Assembly: GCA_002811675.1 (NCBI GenBank) | Contig: PDIM01010354.1 | Span: 11,857-36,009 of the forward strand | DNA: 24,153 nucleotides | Direction of reading: 5' to 3' | DNA from: Ichthyosporea sp. XGB-2017a | Taxonomy: Eukaryota; Opisthokonta; Ichthyosporea | Part shown: positions 16,448 through 24,153 of the stretch, in pieces | How the letters are laid out: every line of letters begins with the position of its first letter | How positions within the stretch are numbered: the first letter of the stretch is position 1 | Notes under the pieces: model-generated | Told to the model about the DNA's origin: nothing | The model's database searches: none | What the model saw: only the letters and a program-made list of their open reading frames with translations | Translations under genes and position numbers: made by a program

Positions 16448-17398
16448 ATGTCCAGTGAAGAAGATCTCGTGGCGAATCTCGCTTCCTTCCAGACTCAACT
16501 GCAACAGGTAGAAGCGGCCCTGTTGGGGGATCCTGAAAACTCCGAGCTGTTGAAGCTCCAGGGGGATCTCAAGGAAGTGTGTGAGGTAACTATGGATCTA
16601 CTCTCCATGGAACAGGAGAAAAAGAAGGCCAAGGTCACTAAGTCAATCTCAGGTGCAAATCCCCCGCCACCCCCACCTTCCTCCACCTCTGTCCACAACC
16701 AGCAGGAGTACATCTCTGCCCCAGCCACCGAACACGCACCAGGCCCCTCATCTGCCTCTTCTGGAGCAGGGTGGCAGGCCGGGGATGCTTGTCAGGCGGT
16801 ATACAGTGTGGATGGGATGTACTACAGTGCAGTAATAGACGCCTTTGTGGGCACTTCCATGTCCTATATCCCAAAACACAGTGTACCTCCAGGACTGTGC
16901 TGCATCGTCACCTTTACTGACTATGGGAACAGCGAGCAGGTCACTGTGGCCTCTCTTCGTGATCAATACGGGGTCGTTCAGGGATCAAAGGCAGTGGCTG
17001 GGGATGGTGTAGGGATCACTGGAGCCAGTAATGGTGCCGAGGGTGGGAAGGGAGTGAAGGGGATGCGTGGCGGGGGATTAAGCGCCGCTGAAAAGGAATA
17101 CCGACGTGCTCGCGCAAACAAAAAAAAGGAAAAGCTCAAAGAAAAGGAACAGGCGCAGGAAAATGCAAAGAACGACTGGTTGAAATTCAGTGGAGGGGTG
17201 AAGAAGAAGAAGGGGAAGGTTGGGGCTGCTTCCTCCATGCTGCAGAGGCAGATGAAGAAAGGGAGCATGTTTGCTAGTCCAGACACCGTCGATGGGCGGG
17301 TTGGTGTTGTTGGTAGTGGGGCTGGGATGACCAGTTTCCAGCCAAAGATGAAACACTCTGTGCTTAGAAAGCAGAACCCTCTTCCTCCACCAAACTAG
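16448..17398 (+). CDS. SMNDC1: Tudor-domain splicing factor SMNDC1/SPF30 (316 aa)
   Basis: This is an SMN-related nuclear protein that binds symmetric dimethylarginine on Sm proteins through its Tudor domain and is needed for U4/U6.U5 tri-snRNP joining during spliceosome assembly (known for the family). Seen: the N-terminal helix DLVANLASFQTQLQQVEAAL matches the SPF30 start, the Tudor domain at about 109-175 includes GDACQAVYSVDGMYYSAVID and VTFTDYGNSEQV, a lysine-rich coiled region follows at 210-240, then a WLKFSGG segment and the family tail GSMFASPDTVDGRVGVV (272-288). The Tudor domain carries an insertion of about 10 residues around SYIPKHSVPPG. Length is close to the human protein plus a Pro-rich spacer. 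It is convergent with the ZFAND1-like gene. Confidence 0.93.
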   Translation: MSSEEDLVANLASFQTQLQQVEAALLGDPENSELLKLQGDLKEVCEVTMDLLSMEQEKKKAKVTKSISGANPPPPPPSSTSVHNQQEYISAPATEHAPGPSSASSGAGWQAGDACQAVYSVDGMYYSAVIDAFVGTSMSYIPKHSVPPGLCCIVTFTDYGNSEQVTVASLRDQYGVVQGSKAVAGDGVGITGASNGAEGGKGVKGMRGGGLSAAEKEYRRARANKKKEKLKEKEQAQENAKNDWLKFSGGVKKKKGKVGAASSMLQRQMKKGSMFASPDTVDGRVGVVGSGAGMTSFQPKMKHSVLRKQNPLPPPN

Positions 17399-17692
17399 AC
17401 GAGTAATGACAGTCCGTGGCCTGTTTGAGGTAGAGTGCACCTATCTGGACCAGTACAGGAAGCAAACTGACTTTGTTGCGCACTGACCTTATTTATTAAA
17501 ACTAATACTACCATGCCGTTTATGGCGAGGCATAAATGCATGAGATGGATACGCCGTCTCCTCTTCTTGTATAGATAATCCAACCCCTTTGGTATAAACA
17601 CTACTAATATTGACCCAAGCTGACCTTTGAACAAGCAAAGAGCCTCAATATGGCCATCCATTCCATCATGCCATTCTACTGTGCTAAGAAAC

Positions 17693-17698
17693 AATAAA
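17693..17698 (+). terminator. candidate poly(A) signal for SMNDC1
   Basis: AATAAA lies 294 bases after the stop and faces the opposing signal at 17716-17721. Confidence 0.45.
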
Positions 17699-17715
17699 CA
17701 TCGGAAGACTCGTTT

Positions 17716-17721
17716 TTTATT
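17716..17721 (-). terminator. candidate poly(A) signal for the ZFAND1-like gene
   Basis: TTTATT on plus (AATAAA on minus) is only 6 bases beyond the stop codon, so the predicted 3' UTR is about 20-40 bases and runs into SMNDC1's own 3' UTR. Confidence 0.45.
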
Positions 17722-17727
17722 CATTCC

Positions 17728-18675
17728 TCACCATACGTAGGGCGCGCCAACAGGAAAGTACTCCTCTTTCTTCCCCCCATAATGATCCTCTTCAGTACCA
17801 CTTGGCAAAAGCACTACTCGCCCAAGCAACGGTCGCATGATTGGAAGTTCCCTCTCTTCCTTTTTCATGTCAGGGTCATGAAGATCAAATGATGTAATCA
17901 CGCAGGAGGGATCCAGCACCTCGCCCGTGAACCCATTCAAGAGTTTTGGAGAAGGACTGGATATACTGAAAGTGATTCCTTGCAACTTGCAAATCTGATC
18001 AATTAATTGACCAACTTTATGAGTGGAGTTGCAGATAATGGGAAAGGGATCATTGCTCGTTTCCGGAAATCCTGCTACACGGACAAGAAGATATCGCTTC
18101 TGTGACTCGGATATTTTTTTTGGATCCCCAAGCGCGTTCGCTTTAATCTTCATTGCAGCAACTTTAGGATGCATTTTCTTCTTCTTTTTCGTACTCTTTC
18201 CAATGCCTGAAGCATCTTTCCCACCCGCAGTTTGCTGACTTTGTCGAAACGCTTTCAGTAACTCTTCCCGCGCCGAATCCCCAGCCTGGATCTCCTTCAG
18301 TTGCTCCCCCGTCACACCTGCACAACCATGAACCCGCACACTCCGATGACCCAGGCAGTACAAACCCCCACACCCGCTACACACAACACCCACCGTGCGG
18401 TAGTTGGCCTCCGTCAGCGCATCACATCCTGCTCCCCGCTTCTCCTCCACATAAACACACCGAAACCCACCCGATCCCCCCTCCTCCGCCTTCCCTTCCC
18501 CCTCACTCACTCCCCCCCTTCCTCCACCCACCACGCTGGCAGGCACACTCGCACACTGATGCGCATCCGGGAACCGGTGCTGGTCGCAAAAGTCTTCCCC
18601 ACACCAGTGGCAATGGAAGGGAAGGAAATTAAGTGCGTTACACTCCGCTAGCTTGCAGTGTCTCCCGTATTCCAT
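17728..18675 (-). CDS. ZFAND1: double AN1 zinc-finger protein, ZFAND1/Cuz1-like (315 aa)
   Basis: I chose the ATG at 18675. The open frame extends upstream only to a GTG at 18744, and AN1 proteins of this group begin right at the finger. AN1 finger 1 is complete: C7, C12, C22, C25, C30, H33, H39, C41. Finger 2 (about 73-118) has C99, C102, C107, H110, H116, C118, with C73 and C84 the likely first pair. A Gly/Glu-rich spacer separates them. A KKKKK segment (163-167) precedes a C-terminal ubiquitin-like fold region (about 194-292). This order is that of ZFAND1 and yeast Cuz1, which link the proteasome and p97/Cdc48 to stress-granule or arsenite-damaged protein clearance (family knowledge). It ends in TGA. 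The gene downstream on the same strand order is IBA57, with no sign of shared transcription. Confidence 0.85.
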   Translation of the reverse strand: MEYGRHCKLAECNALNFLPFHCHWCGEDFCDQHRFPDAHQCASVPASVVGGGRGGVSEGEGKAEEGGSGGFRCVYVEEKRGAGCDALTEANYRTVGVVCSGCGGLYCLGHRSVRVHGCAGVTGEQLKEIQAGDSAREELLKAFRQSQQTAGGKDASGIGKSTKKKKKMHPKVAAMKIKANALGDPKKISESQKRYLLVRVAGFPETSNDPFPIICNSTHKVGQLIDQICKLQGITFSISSPSPKLLNGFTGEVLDPSCVITSFDLHDPDMKKEERELPIMRPLLGRVVLLPSGTEEDHYGGKKEEYFPVGAPYVW

Positions 18676-19048
18676 AATGGCACAGTTAGATCCAACTTCA
18701 AGTCCTATCCGCTGTTGCCAAACCAAATTTACAAATCTGTTCACTGTTGCCCACCACCAAAAATAACAAACAGTCCCTGTGGCGCCCGGCAGTTGTTTCT
18801 GTTTGGGTCAAAAAATATTTATTATTTTCTTTCATCGACCATTTTCTTAGTTCCTTCTTTTGTCTTTGTCTCCTCTTCAACTGAACAATACTTCACTTCT
18901 GTATCCACCACTCAACACGCCTCAGCAGTCACCGCTTCACTATTCACCGGGCCTGTGCAGGAAGCAAACCTTGGGTCAGTGGAGTAGCCACGCGTACTAT
19001 CCGGGAGGTCCTGGTGGGTGGTTCCTCTTCCCTTGTCTTGTACAGATA
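18676..19048. other. intergenic region between two minus-strand genes
   Basis: The region acts as the 5' flank of the ZFAND1-like gene and the 3' flank of IBA57. A TTTATT at 18818-18823 (AATAAA on minus) is the likely IBA57 poly(A) signal, 225 bases past its stop. No gene is visible. Confidence 0.4.
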
Positions 19049-20449
19049 TCAAGCCTCATCTTCCTCTTCCGCAAAAGCCAATGTGACTGGGTTCATGAGA
19101 GGCCACCAATGAGGCACCCGTACACAAACACTCCTTTCACCCTCTTCACCTTCCCCTCCCTTCACCATTTTATATCTTCTTCTTCCTCCCATCGGATACT
19201 CTTCCGTCTCGGTTTTCCCCACAAAGTCTCCAACTCCCACCAGACCAATCCCAGCACCACCTTCCTCTTCACCATTCTTCCACACACACCCTCGAACAAC
19301 ACCGCTCTTCCTCTTTGCCCTCCCCCCTTCCTCCGTGCCCGCGTCCACACCGTACAATGGCGCATCCGTCACTTCAGCTGGCGGTAGAGCAGTCCCACTG
19401 ATCGTGAGCGGCATTATTCTCCTCCGTGTCATTCCGCGGTATCTTGTTCTGGCAGTCAACTCTTGCCCAAGATAGCACCCTTTGTCAAAATCAACACCGT
19501 TCATAACATCAAAGTTGCATTGAAAAGGAAACTCTTGATCACATCTTATCTCCTCACTTCCCTCAGGTACACCCAAATCATGTCGCACACGTCGATACTT
19601 CGCCACTGCCTCCTCCCCGCACACAACGGCTGTTCCTCCCTTCTTCCCCTCCTCTTCCACCAGCTTCTGTAGCCCAGCAGAATGCTCCTTGGTTGCAATA
19701 AATCTAACACCCAGCTCCCCTCCAGGCAGACGCGGATCCATGCCACCACAGAGGATCGTCTGCTCTCCATTTGCTTCTCCCAATTCCTTCTTCCCACAAA
19801 ACTCATTGCATTTTTCAAACATCCTTTGTGAGTCAAGGTATTCCCTGTCTCCAGCACGATCACGACCCTCATCCTTTATATTATTTTGATCTAGAAGATT
19901 GGCCGGAATGTACGAGTACGCAGCCAGGCTTGATTCCAATTCAAATTTGACTTTGGATCTAACCTTGTACAGCCTGAAATGTTCCATAATCATATCTACA
20001 AGAGAAGCGTCGCAATCCATGTAGAAATGAGTAGCTGGCAGGGATCCCTCCTCCTTTTCTTCCGGCCTGTTGTTTTCTTTCCCCCACCCACTCGACGCAT
20101 CATACACCACCGCATCAAACATAACGCGGCCCACACGATTCAAAAACGCAGTGTACACAAGTGGACCAGCGGCTTTCAATCCTTCCGCTTCCCTTTCCTT
20201 CCTCTCAGTCAGCAGTCGCAAATCTTTCGTGGTGAGACCCTGCAGGAACTTAAAGGCATCCCTCCCCTTGATGGACACCACTGCACGCGGCGACAAAGGC
20301 CCTGCCTCCATGGAATGATCCACCAACATAGCCCTCCCCCCTTCCTTCCTCCCTCCAGTGGACATACACCGCCCCAATACACTCCTCCATCCTCCCCCCA
20401 GTCTACCCACTCCCACTCCACAAGGACTCCCAGCACCAATCACAAACAT
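19049..20449 (-). CDS. IBA57: mitochondrial iron-sulfur cluster assembly factor IBA57/CAF17 (466 aa)
   Basis: IBA57 is a GcvT/YgfZ-fold protein that acts with ISCA proteins in the mitochondrial matrix to make [4Fe-4S] clusters. The family hallmark KGCYLGQE (323-330) followed by LTARTRYRG is intact. Upstream are the GcvT-like N-terminal elements KFLQGLTTKDL (67-77), FLNRVGRVMFD (102-112), and PRLPGGELGVRF (239-250). I start at the ATG at 20449. The frame is open further to 20617 but without an ATG, and that part is a 16-residue repeat created by a 48-bp minisatellite. The first 40 residues (MFVIGAGSPCGVGVGRLGGG, then WRSVLGRCMSTGGR) look like a mitochondrial presequence. At 466 residues it is longer than human IBA57 (356) because of several Glu/Gly-rich insertions (about 115-137, 190-205, 368-400). 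It ends in TGA. Confidence 0.92.
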   Translation of the reverse strand: MFVIGAGSPCGVGVGRLGGGWRSVLGRCMSTGGRKEGGRAMLVDHSMEAGPLSPRAVVSIKGRDAFKFLQGLTTKDLRLLTERKEREAEGLKAAGPLVYTAFLNRVGRVMFDAVVYDASSGWGKENNRPEEKEEGSLPATHFYMDCDASLVDMIMEHFRLYKVRSKVKFELESSLAAYSYIPANLLDQNNIKDEGRDRAGDREYLDSQRMFEKCNEFCGKKELGEANGEQTILCGGMDPRLPGGELGVRFIATKEHSAGLQKLVEEEGKKGGTAVVCGEEAVAKYRRVRHDLGVPEGSEEIRCDQEFPFQCNFDVMNGVDFDKGCYLGQELTARTRYRGMTRRRIMPLTISGTALPPAEVTDAPLYGVDAGTEEGGRAKRKSGVVRGCVWKNGEEEGGAGIGLVGVGDFVGKTETEEYPMGGRRRYKMVKGGEGEEGERSVCVRVPHWWPLMNPVTLAFAEEEDEA

Positions 20450-20958
20450 ACTCTTCCTGCACAACACCAACACGAGACTACAAGTCCTAATCACACTCCA
20501 CTCCACTCCACTCACCAACACGAGACTACAAGTCCTAATCACACTCCACTCCACTCCACTCACCAACACGAGACTACAAGTCCTAATCACACTCCACTCC
20601 ACTCCACTCACCAACACCTAACAGCCCCTCCCTCCCCATGCCTCATGGTTATTATATTATCATTACTATTCTCCCTCTGTTTATTCATTTATTTGTGTTT
20701 GTAGTGACAAGTGGAGTCAGTTTCTCAGCCAGGGATTGGATTGGTTTGGATGGGAGTAGCGTAGTGTTGTTAATCAATAACCCAAGGAACTCCAAAAGAA
20801 GAAGAACTCTTTCACTGTAACAGACAAGGGGGACGAGGAGGTGAAGTTCCCAAAGAGGGTCGGGGACAAAGGAGTTAGAAAAGAAAAAAAGCACTCATTC
20901 GACCACTCAATCCATTGTAATTTTCACGCGTATTGCAAAACTATAGCGGACAGATACC
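20450..20958. promoter_or_regulatory. bidirectional promoter region, IBA57 / ERAL1
   Basis: A 509-bp segment lies between the divergent start codons of two mitochondrial-protein genes. It contains the 48-bp minisatellite (20471-20614), a T-rich stretch, and an A-rich run at 20879-20890. No TATA box was noticed. Confidence 0.5.
20471..20614. repeat. minisatellite, three identical 48-bp units
   Basis: The units at 20471-20518, 20519-20566 and 20567-20614 are identical by eye. Each begins CACGAGACTACAAGTCC and ends in a CTCCA subrepeat. As 48 is a multiple of 3, the minus-strand reading frame upstream of IBA57 stays open through it as a 16-residue repeat. Confidence 0.92.
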
Positions 20959-22260
20959 ATGCTCTCTGAGATATTAGCCGGGGCAAGGTGTCTCCGTTCA
21001 CTTCCTGCTAAAAATTCAATTCTCTTTCAGTCCCGGCGAGGAATCTTAACTGATAGGCTGGCCTCAGTCAAAATCCCAGTCAGGCATCTGAACGAACAGG
21101 AGTTGATGAACCCCGATACACCCCATTTACAATACCACGCAGACGGAAGCAGCGCAAATCAACCCTCAGATCCCAAACTGCTAAATGTATCCCTTGTAGG
21201 GCCTGTCAATGCAGGCAAATCAACACTCTCCAATGCCCTATTTAAACGAAACTGGACACAAAGCAGCAGCTTGCCTCATCTCACCAGGGAAAACCTGGTT
21301 GGAATCCACACTGTAAATAATCTGCAGGTTGTGCTCTGTGACACCCCTGGTTTGCTTACCGAGGAAGAAGAGAAGAAATATTCATTTGGAAAAAGACATA
21401 GAACATCTGCTACTCGATCCCTCGCTTCTGCAGACGTGGCCCTTGTGGTGTTGGATTTAAAACTTGCTCTTGGGTATAAGAAGAGCAGTAAAGGGAGGAG
21501 TATTCGCTGGAGAGATCTCTTTACCCGCCTCTCCGGTGTAGAGTGGATTGTGAATAACCCAGACAAGGTACTCATTGCGCTTAACAAGATTGATTTACTC
21601 GATGAAAGCCAGAAAATCGTTGGCTTCCCCCAATTTATGAAAAAATTAGACCATTTGCTCAAAGTCGAGTTGAAGTTGAACATCCCAGAAGAGAATATCT
21701 TGCTCGCGTCCGCCACAAAAGGGAAGGGGGTGTACAATCTGCGGAAGAAATTAGCTACTTTTGCTCGCCCTGTACCGTGGGAATTCAAACAAACTTGTGA
21801 GACAACCACATCCCCACTCAGATTCATCACTGAAGCGGCACGGGAGATTCTATTTGCCAATCTCTCATACGAGCTGCCGTACGTTGTGGGGCACGAAACA
21901 CAGTCCATGGAGTGGGTGGGTGCCCATGGGCAGAGGGGCAACAGAAACACCAACACTGTCCTCCATGGGCTTGATCTCCTGCCCCGTGGTGGCATGGGAA
22001 TGGAGGGGGACACCGGGATGGGGGGACAATGGGGCAAGGATGAAGAGAGACGACAGGAGTTAAGTATCGAGCATGTGCTTTATGTGGGAAAGGAGAGTCA
22101 GGTAAGAATGGTGCTTGGAAAAAACGGCACCTTGATTCAAGCAATCTCGAGGGATCTTACGCATAAACTCTCTTTAGCTTTTGGTGTCCACGTTCGTTTG
22201 AACCTGATTGTCAAAAAGGACAAGAAGCGCCAACTGGCTACCACAACAGAACGAATCTAA
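20959..22260 (+). CDS. ERAL1: mitochondrial ERA-like GTPase (ERAL1-like, 433 aa)
   Basis: This is an assembly GTPase that binds the 3' end of small-subunit rRNA, here probably of the mitoribosome. Seen: a basic, hydroxylated N-terminal presequence (about 1-40: MLSEILAGARCLRSLPAKNS and on), G1 GPVNAGKS (81-88), G3 DTPG (128-131), G4 NKID (209-212), and a G5-like SATKGKG (251-257). A KH domain of the type II order follows from about 285 (PLRFITEAAREILFANLSYELPY) with the GKNG loop at 387-390. A Gly/Met-rich insertion of about 40 residues (323-362) sits between the first and second KH strands, absent from bacterial Era. The ATG at 20959 is the first in frame. AATAAA follows at 22282-22287. It is divergent from IBA57. 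Confidence 0.92.
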   Translation: MLSEILAGARCLRSLPAKNSILFQSRRGILTDRLASVKIPVRHLNEQELMNPDTPHLQYHADGSSANQPSDPKLLNVSLVGPVNAGKSTLSNALFKRNWTQSSSLPHLTRENLVGIHTVNNLQVVLCDTPGLLTEEEEKKYSFGKRHRTSATRSLASADVALVVLDLKLALGYKKSSKGRSIRWRDLFTRLSGVEWIVNNPDKVLIALNKIDLLDESQKIVGFPQFMKKLDHLLKVELKLNIPEENILLASATKGKGVYNLRKKLATFARPVPWEFKQTCETTTSPLRFITEAAREILFANLSYELPYVVGHETQSMEWVGAHGQRGNRNTNTVLHGLDLLPRGGMGMEGDTGMGGQWGKDEERRQELSIEHVLYVGKESQVRMVLGKNGTLIQAISRDLTHKLSLAFGVHVRLNLIVKKDKKRQLATTTERI

Positions 22261-22281
22261 TTTGTGCTATGGTCTTCGTAA

Positions 22282-22287
22282 AATAAA
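22282..22287 (+). terminator. candidate poly(A) signal for ERAL1
   Basis: AATAAA lies 21 bases after the stop at 22260. Confidence 0.5.
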
Positions 22288-22365
22288 GAAAGAACCTTGG
22301 AAGAGAAAGTAAGACAGGCATTTTCACTGTTGCACTTGGGATACTCAAATTAAATAGTTCCATTG

Positions 22366-22371
22366 TTTATT
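22366..22371 (-). terminator. candidate poly(A) signal for the EGF-repeat gene
   Basis: TTTATT on plus (AATAAA on minus) lies 43 bases after the stop at 22415. Confidence 0.45.
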
Positions 22372-22414
22372 CATCGTTAAGCATATTCAGAAAAGAAGAG
22401 TTTGTTGAGATAAA

Positions 22415-24153
22415 CTAAAACATTATTGCCAAGGAGAGAACAGCAATGACGAGTGCGCTGGCAGAAGCTGTGGTAGAACTATTGGGCTTACCAGTGTCAG
22501 TTGGTTTCTTCACACATTTATCAATGGCTTTTGATCCCACCTTAACATAACCATCTTTGCAGGTGCATGTGTGGGCGCTGCCCTTGGCTGAGCAGGTTGA
22601 AGAACCATTAACTCCACAGATTCCCTTAGTATCACATGGATTAGTGGTAGGCTCCACGTCAGGCTTCTTCTTGCATGCCTTGTTGTTACCGGCAGGGTTG
22701 AAATATCCATTTTTGCACGTACAGGCATAGTCTTTGTCGCCTTTTGCCACACATACTCCATTGTCACACTTGACATTGGCACAAGGATTCGTAGGAGGAT
22801 TAGCTTTTTTCTCACACTTCTTGTCATCTCCATTGGGGTTAACGAAACCAACATTGCAGACGCAAGAGTAGTTTTTGTCCCCATTGGCTTTGCAGGTCCC
22901 ATTGTCACATTGGACTTTGGCACAAGGGTTAGCAGGGGGGACAGGGGTTTTCTCACACTTTTTGTTGTCTCCATTTGGGTTAATGAAGCCAGCATTGCAG
23001 GTACACGAATAGTCGTAGCCTCCACTTACTTTGCAAACACCATTATCGCATGTGGCATGCTCACATGGGTTGGTGGGAGGGGTGGGTTTCTTCTCACACT
23101 TCTGCTTGTTTCCTCCCGGATTAATATATCCATCGTTACAGTCACAATGGAAATTCCATTCTCCATCTGCTTTGCATTGCCCATTTGAGCATGGCGAGTC
23201 TTTGCAAGGGTCATTCTTAATTCTCACGCATTGTTTCATGTTACCATTAGGATTGTAGTATCCACTGTCACAGTCGCAGGAAAAATCCCACTCTCCGTTA
23301 GCTTTGCACTGCCCATGACTACATGGCGAGTCTTTGCAAGGGTCATTCTTAATTCTCACGCATTGTTTCATGTTACCATTAGGATTGTAGTATCCACTGT
23401 CACAGTCGCAGGAAAAATCCCACTCTCCGTTAGCTTTGCACTGCCCATGACTACATGGCGAGTCTTTGCAAGGGTCATTCTTAATTCTCACGCATTGTTT
23501 CATGTTACCATTAGGATTGTAGTATCCACTGTCACAGTCGCAGGAAAAATCCCACTCTCCGTTAGCTTTGCACTGCCCATTACTACATGGCCCATATCTG
23601 CATGGGTCATTTTTACGCTTCTCACACTTCCCATTTACAAGCTGAGCATCGGTACCACACTCACATGTATATCCAGTATAGATACCAAACAGCTTAGATT
23701 CCACGCATTTGCCTTTGTATCCACAGTCTACTTGGTAGCAGTAATCTTTTCGGCAAAAGTTATTACCAGTCCCCTTCGCACCGGAACCGCACTTGCAGTT
23801 CCCATTGTCTACACATTCTCCGAGTCCACAATCCTTGTTGTGGCACTTGTCAGGCTTACACATTTGCTTGTTATTATTTCTGGGCAGAGAATGACTAGGG
23901 CATTCACACATATAATCCTTATTGCCGATAGGTTTGCACGAGCCGGTTCCACAGTCAACCCTGGCACGGATACAGATACCATCCTGGGATGTCTTTTTGC
24001 ATGTGCCATCTTTATAAACATAGTCGTCAGTACACTTACAAACATGCTTAGCTTCCCCATCGGGCTTGCAGGTTCCGTGCTTTCCACAAGGGTTTTGCTT
24101 GCAAGGGTCCTTCTTTTCTTCCTGGCAAGTACCATCTTTATACACATATCCAT
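22415..24153 (-). CDS. EGF-like repeat, GPI-anchored surface protein (N terminus outside window)
   Basis: The frame runs open through the right edge, so the start and signal peptide are missing, and the visible part has about 579 residues. I count about 12 EGF-like modules with six cysteines each, of the form NPC-x-CxNGxCKxxGxxxxxCxCxxGYxNPxGNxxxC. The last six to eight follow one consensus, while modules 2-4 and 12 are more diverged. The C terminus is a Thr/Ser spacer (KPNSSTTASAS) then ALVIAVLSLAIMF with no tail, a typical GPI signal. Modules 5-8 are nearly identical because of a 132-bp tandem duplication. A cell-surface adhesion or matrix role is inferred from architecture alone. EGF modules are widespread in protist and animal surface proteins, and I recognise no orthologue. 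It ends in TAG and converges on ERAL1. Confidence 0.88.
   Translation of the reverse strand, partial: GYVYKDGTCQEEKKDPCKQNPCGKHGTCKPDGEAKHVCKCTDDYVYKDGTCKKTSQDGICIRARVDCGTGSCKPIGNKDYMCECPSHSLPRNNNKQMCKPDKCHNKDCGLGECVDNGNCKCGSGAKGTGNNFCRKDYCYQVDCGYKGKCVESKLFGIYTGYTCECGTDAQLVNGKCEKRKNDPCRYGPCSNGQCKANGEWDFSCDCDSGYYNPNGNMKQCVRIKNDPCKDSPCSHGQCKANGEWDFSCDCDSGYYNPNGNMKQCVRIKNDPCKDSPCSHGQCKANGEWDFSCDCDSGYYNPNGNMKQCVRIKNDPCKDSPCSNGQCKADGEWNFHCDCNDGYINPGGNKQKCEKKPTPPTNPCEHATCDNGVCKVSGGYDYSCTCNAGFINPNGDNKKCEKTPVPPANPCAKVQCDNGTCKANGDKNYSCVCNVGFVNPNGDDKKCEKKANPPTNPCANVKCDNGVCVAKGDKDYACTCKNGYFNPAGNNKACKKKPDVEPTTNPCDTKGICGVNGSSTCSAKGSAHTCTCKDGYVKVGSKAIDKCVKKPTDTGKPNSSTTASASALVIAVLSLAIMF
23190..23585. repeat. 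three 132-bp tandem units inside the EGF gene
   Basis: Units at 23190-23321 and 23322-23453 look identical. The unit at 23454-23585 differs by one base near its end (TGACTA to TTACTA). Each encodes one 44-residue EGF module, so the frame is kept. Confidence 0.9.

Noticed and set aside
20450-20617. N-terminal 56-residue repeat extension of IBA57
   Set aside because: There is no ATG in this part of the frame, and the ATG at 20449 starts a good mitochondrial presequence. I keep non-ATG initiation only as a possibility under the minisatellite finding.
19979-20704. 241-codon plus-strand open frame across the IBA57 5' part and the minisatellite
   Set aside because: It is antisense to a confident gene, and its apparent protein repeat (HQHETTSPNHTPLHST) is only the 48-bp minisatellite read in another frame.
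21276-22037. 253-codon minus-strand open frame across ERAL1
   Set aside because: It lies entirely opposite a GTPase with all its motifs intact and has no recognisable domain.
1-24153. CRISPR arrays, insertion sequences, integrase or attachment sites, rRNA genes
   Set aside because: No direct-repeat and spacer pattern, no transposase-like frame, no terminal inverted repeats around a gene and no rRNA-like stretch were seen on either strand.

Overview
The window reads as compact nuclear DNA of a single-celled eukaryote. Eight complete coding regions run through without an obvious intron. They end on all three standard stop codons. AATAAA hexamers lie just beyond most stops, and the products include nuclear, mitochondrial, secretory and GPI-anchored eukaryotic proteins. 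A DUF2433 protein (a family I know mainly from fungi) and a candidate NELF-E point loosely to an opisthokont or amoebozoan-grade protist, but I cannot name the organism. Nothing looks bacterial, viral or transposon-derived, apart from one membrane glucosyltransferase of a family best known from bacteria.

Layout. 1-296: 3' end of an unknown gene. 645-2333 (-): secreted glycoprotein of unknown family. 2334-3385: divergent intergenic region with an 11-bp minisatellite. 3386-7438 (+): 1350-residue polytopic family-2 glycosyltransferase resembling OpgH/MdoH. 7439-9747: poorly conserved stretch with reading frames broken by single-base shifts (a small + strand ORF, a type II membrane-protein-like ORF and a TTC4/Cns1-like TPR fragment) plus three closely spaced stem-loops. 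9748-10599 (-): small GPI-type surface protein. 10600-12451: long divergent intergenic region. 12452-14716 (+): DUF2433 metallophosphatase-like protein with an RRM-like tail. 15011-16114 (-): RRM protein, probably NELF-E. 16448-17398 (+): SMNDC1/SPF30 Tudor splicing factor. 17728-18675 (-): ZFAND1/Cuz1-like double AN1 zinc finger. 19049-20449 (-): IBA57/CAF17. 20959-22260 (+): mitochondrial ERA GTPase (ERAL1-like). 22415-24153 (-): EGF-repeat GPI-anchored protein, open at the window edge.

The genes are not an operon. They fall into cell-surface and cell-envelope proteins (the two secreted or GPI proteins, the EGF protein and the glucan-synthase-like enzyme) and housekeeping genes for transcription, splicing, protein quality control and mitochondrial Fe-S or ribosome assembly. 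Divergent pairs share short putative promoters (NELF-E/SMNDC1 333 bp, IBA57/ERAL1 509 bp), and convergent pairs have nearly touching poly(A) signals. The observations most worth following are the OpgH-like enzyme in a eukaryotic context, the run of same-direction +1 frame breaks at 7556-9480 with the stem-loops beside it, and the near-identical 132-bp EGF units.
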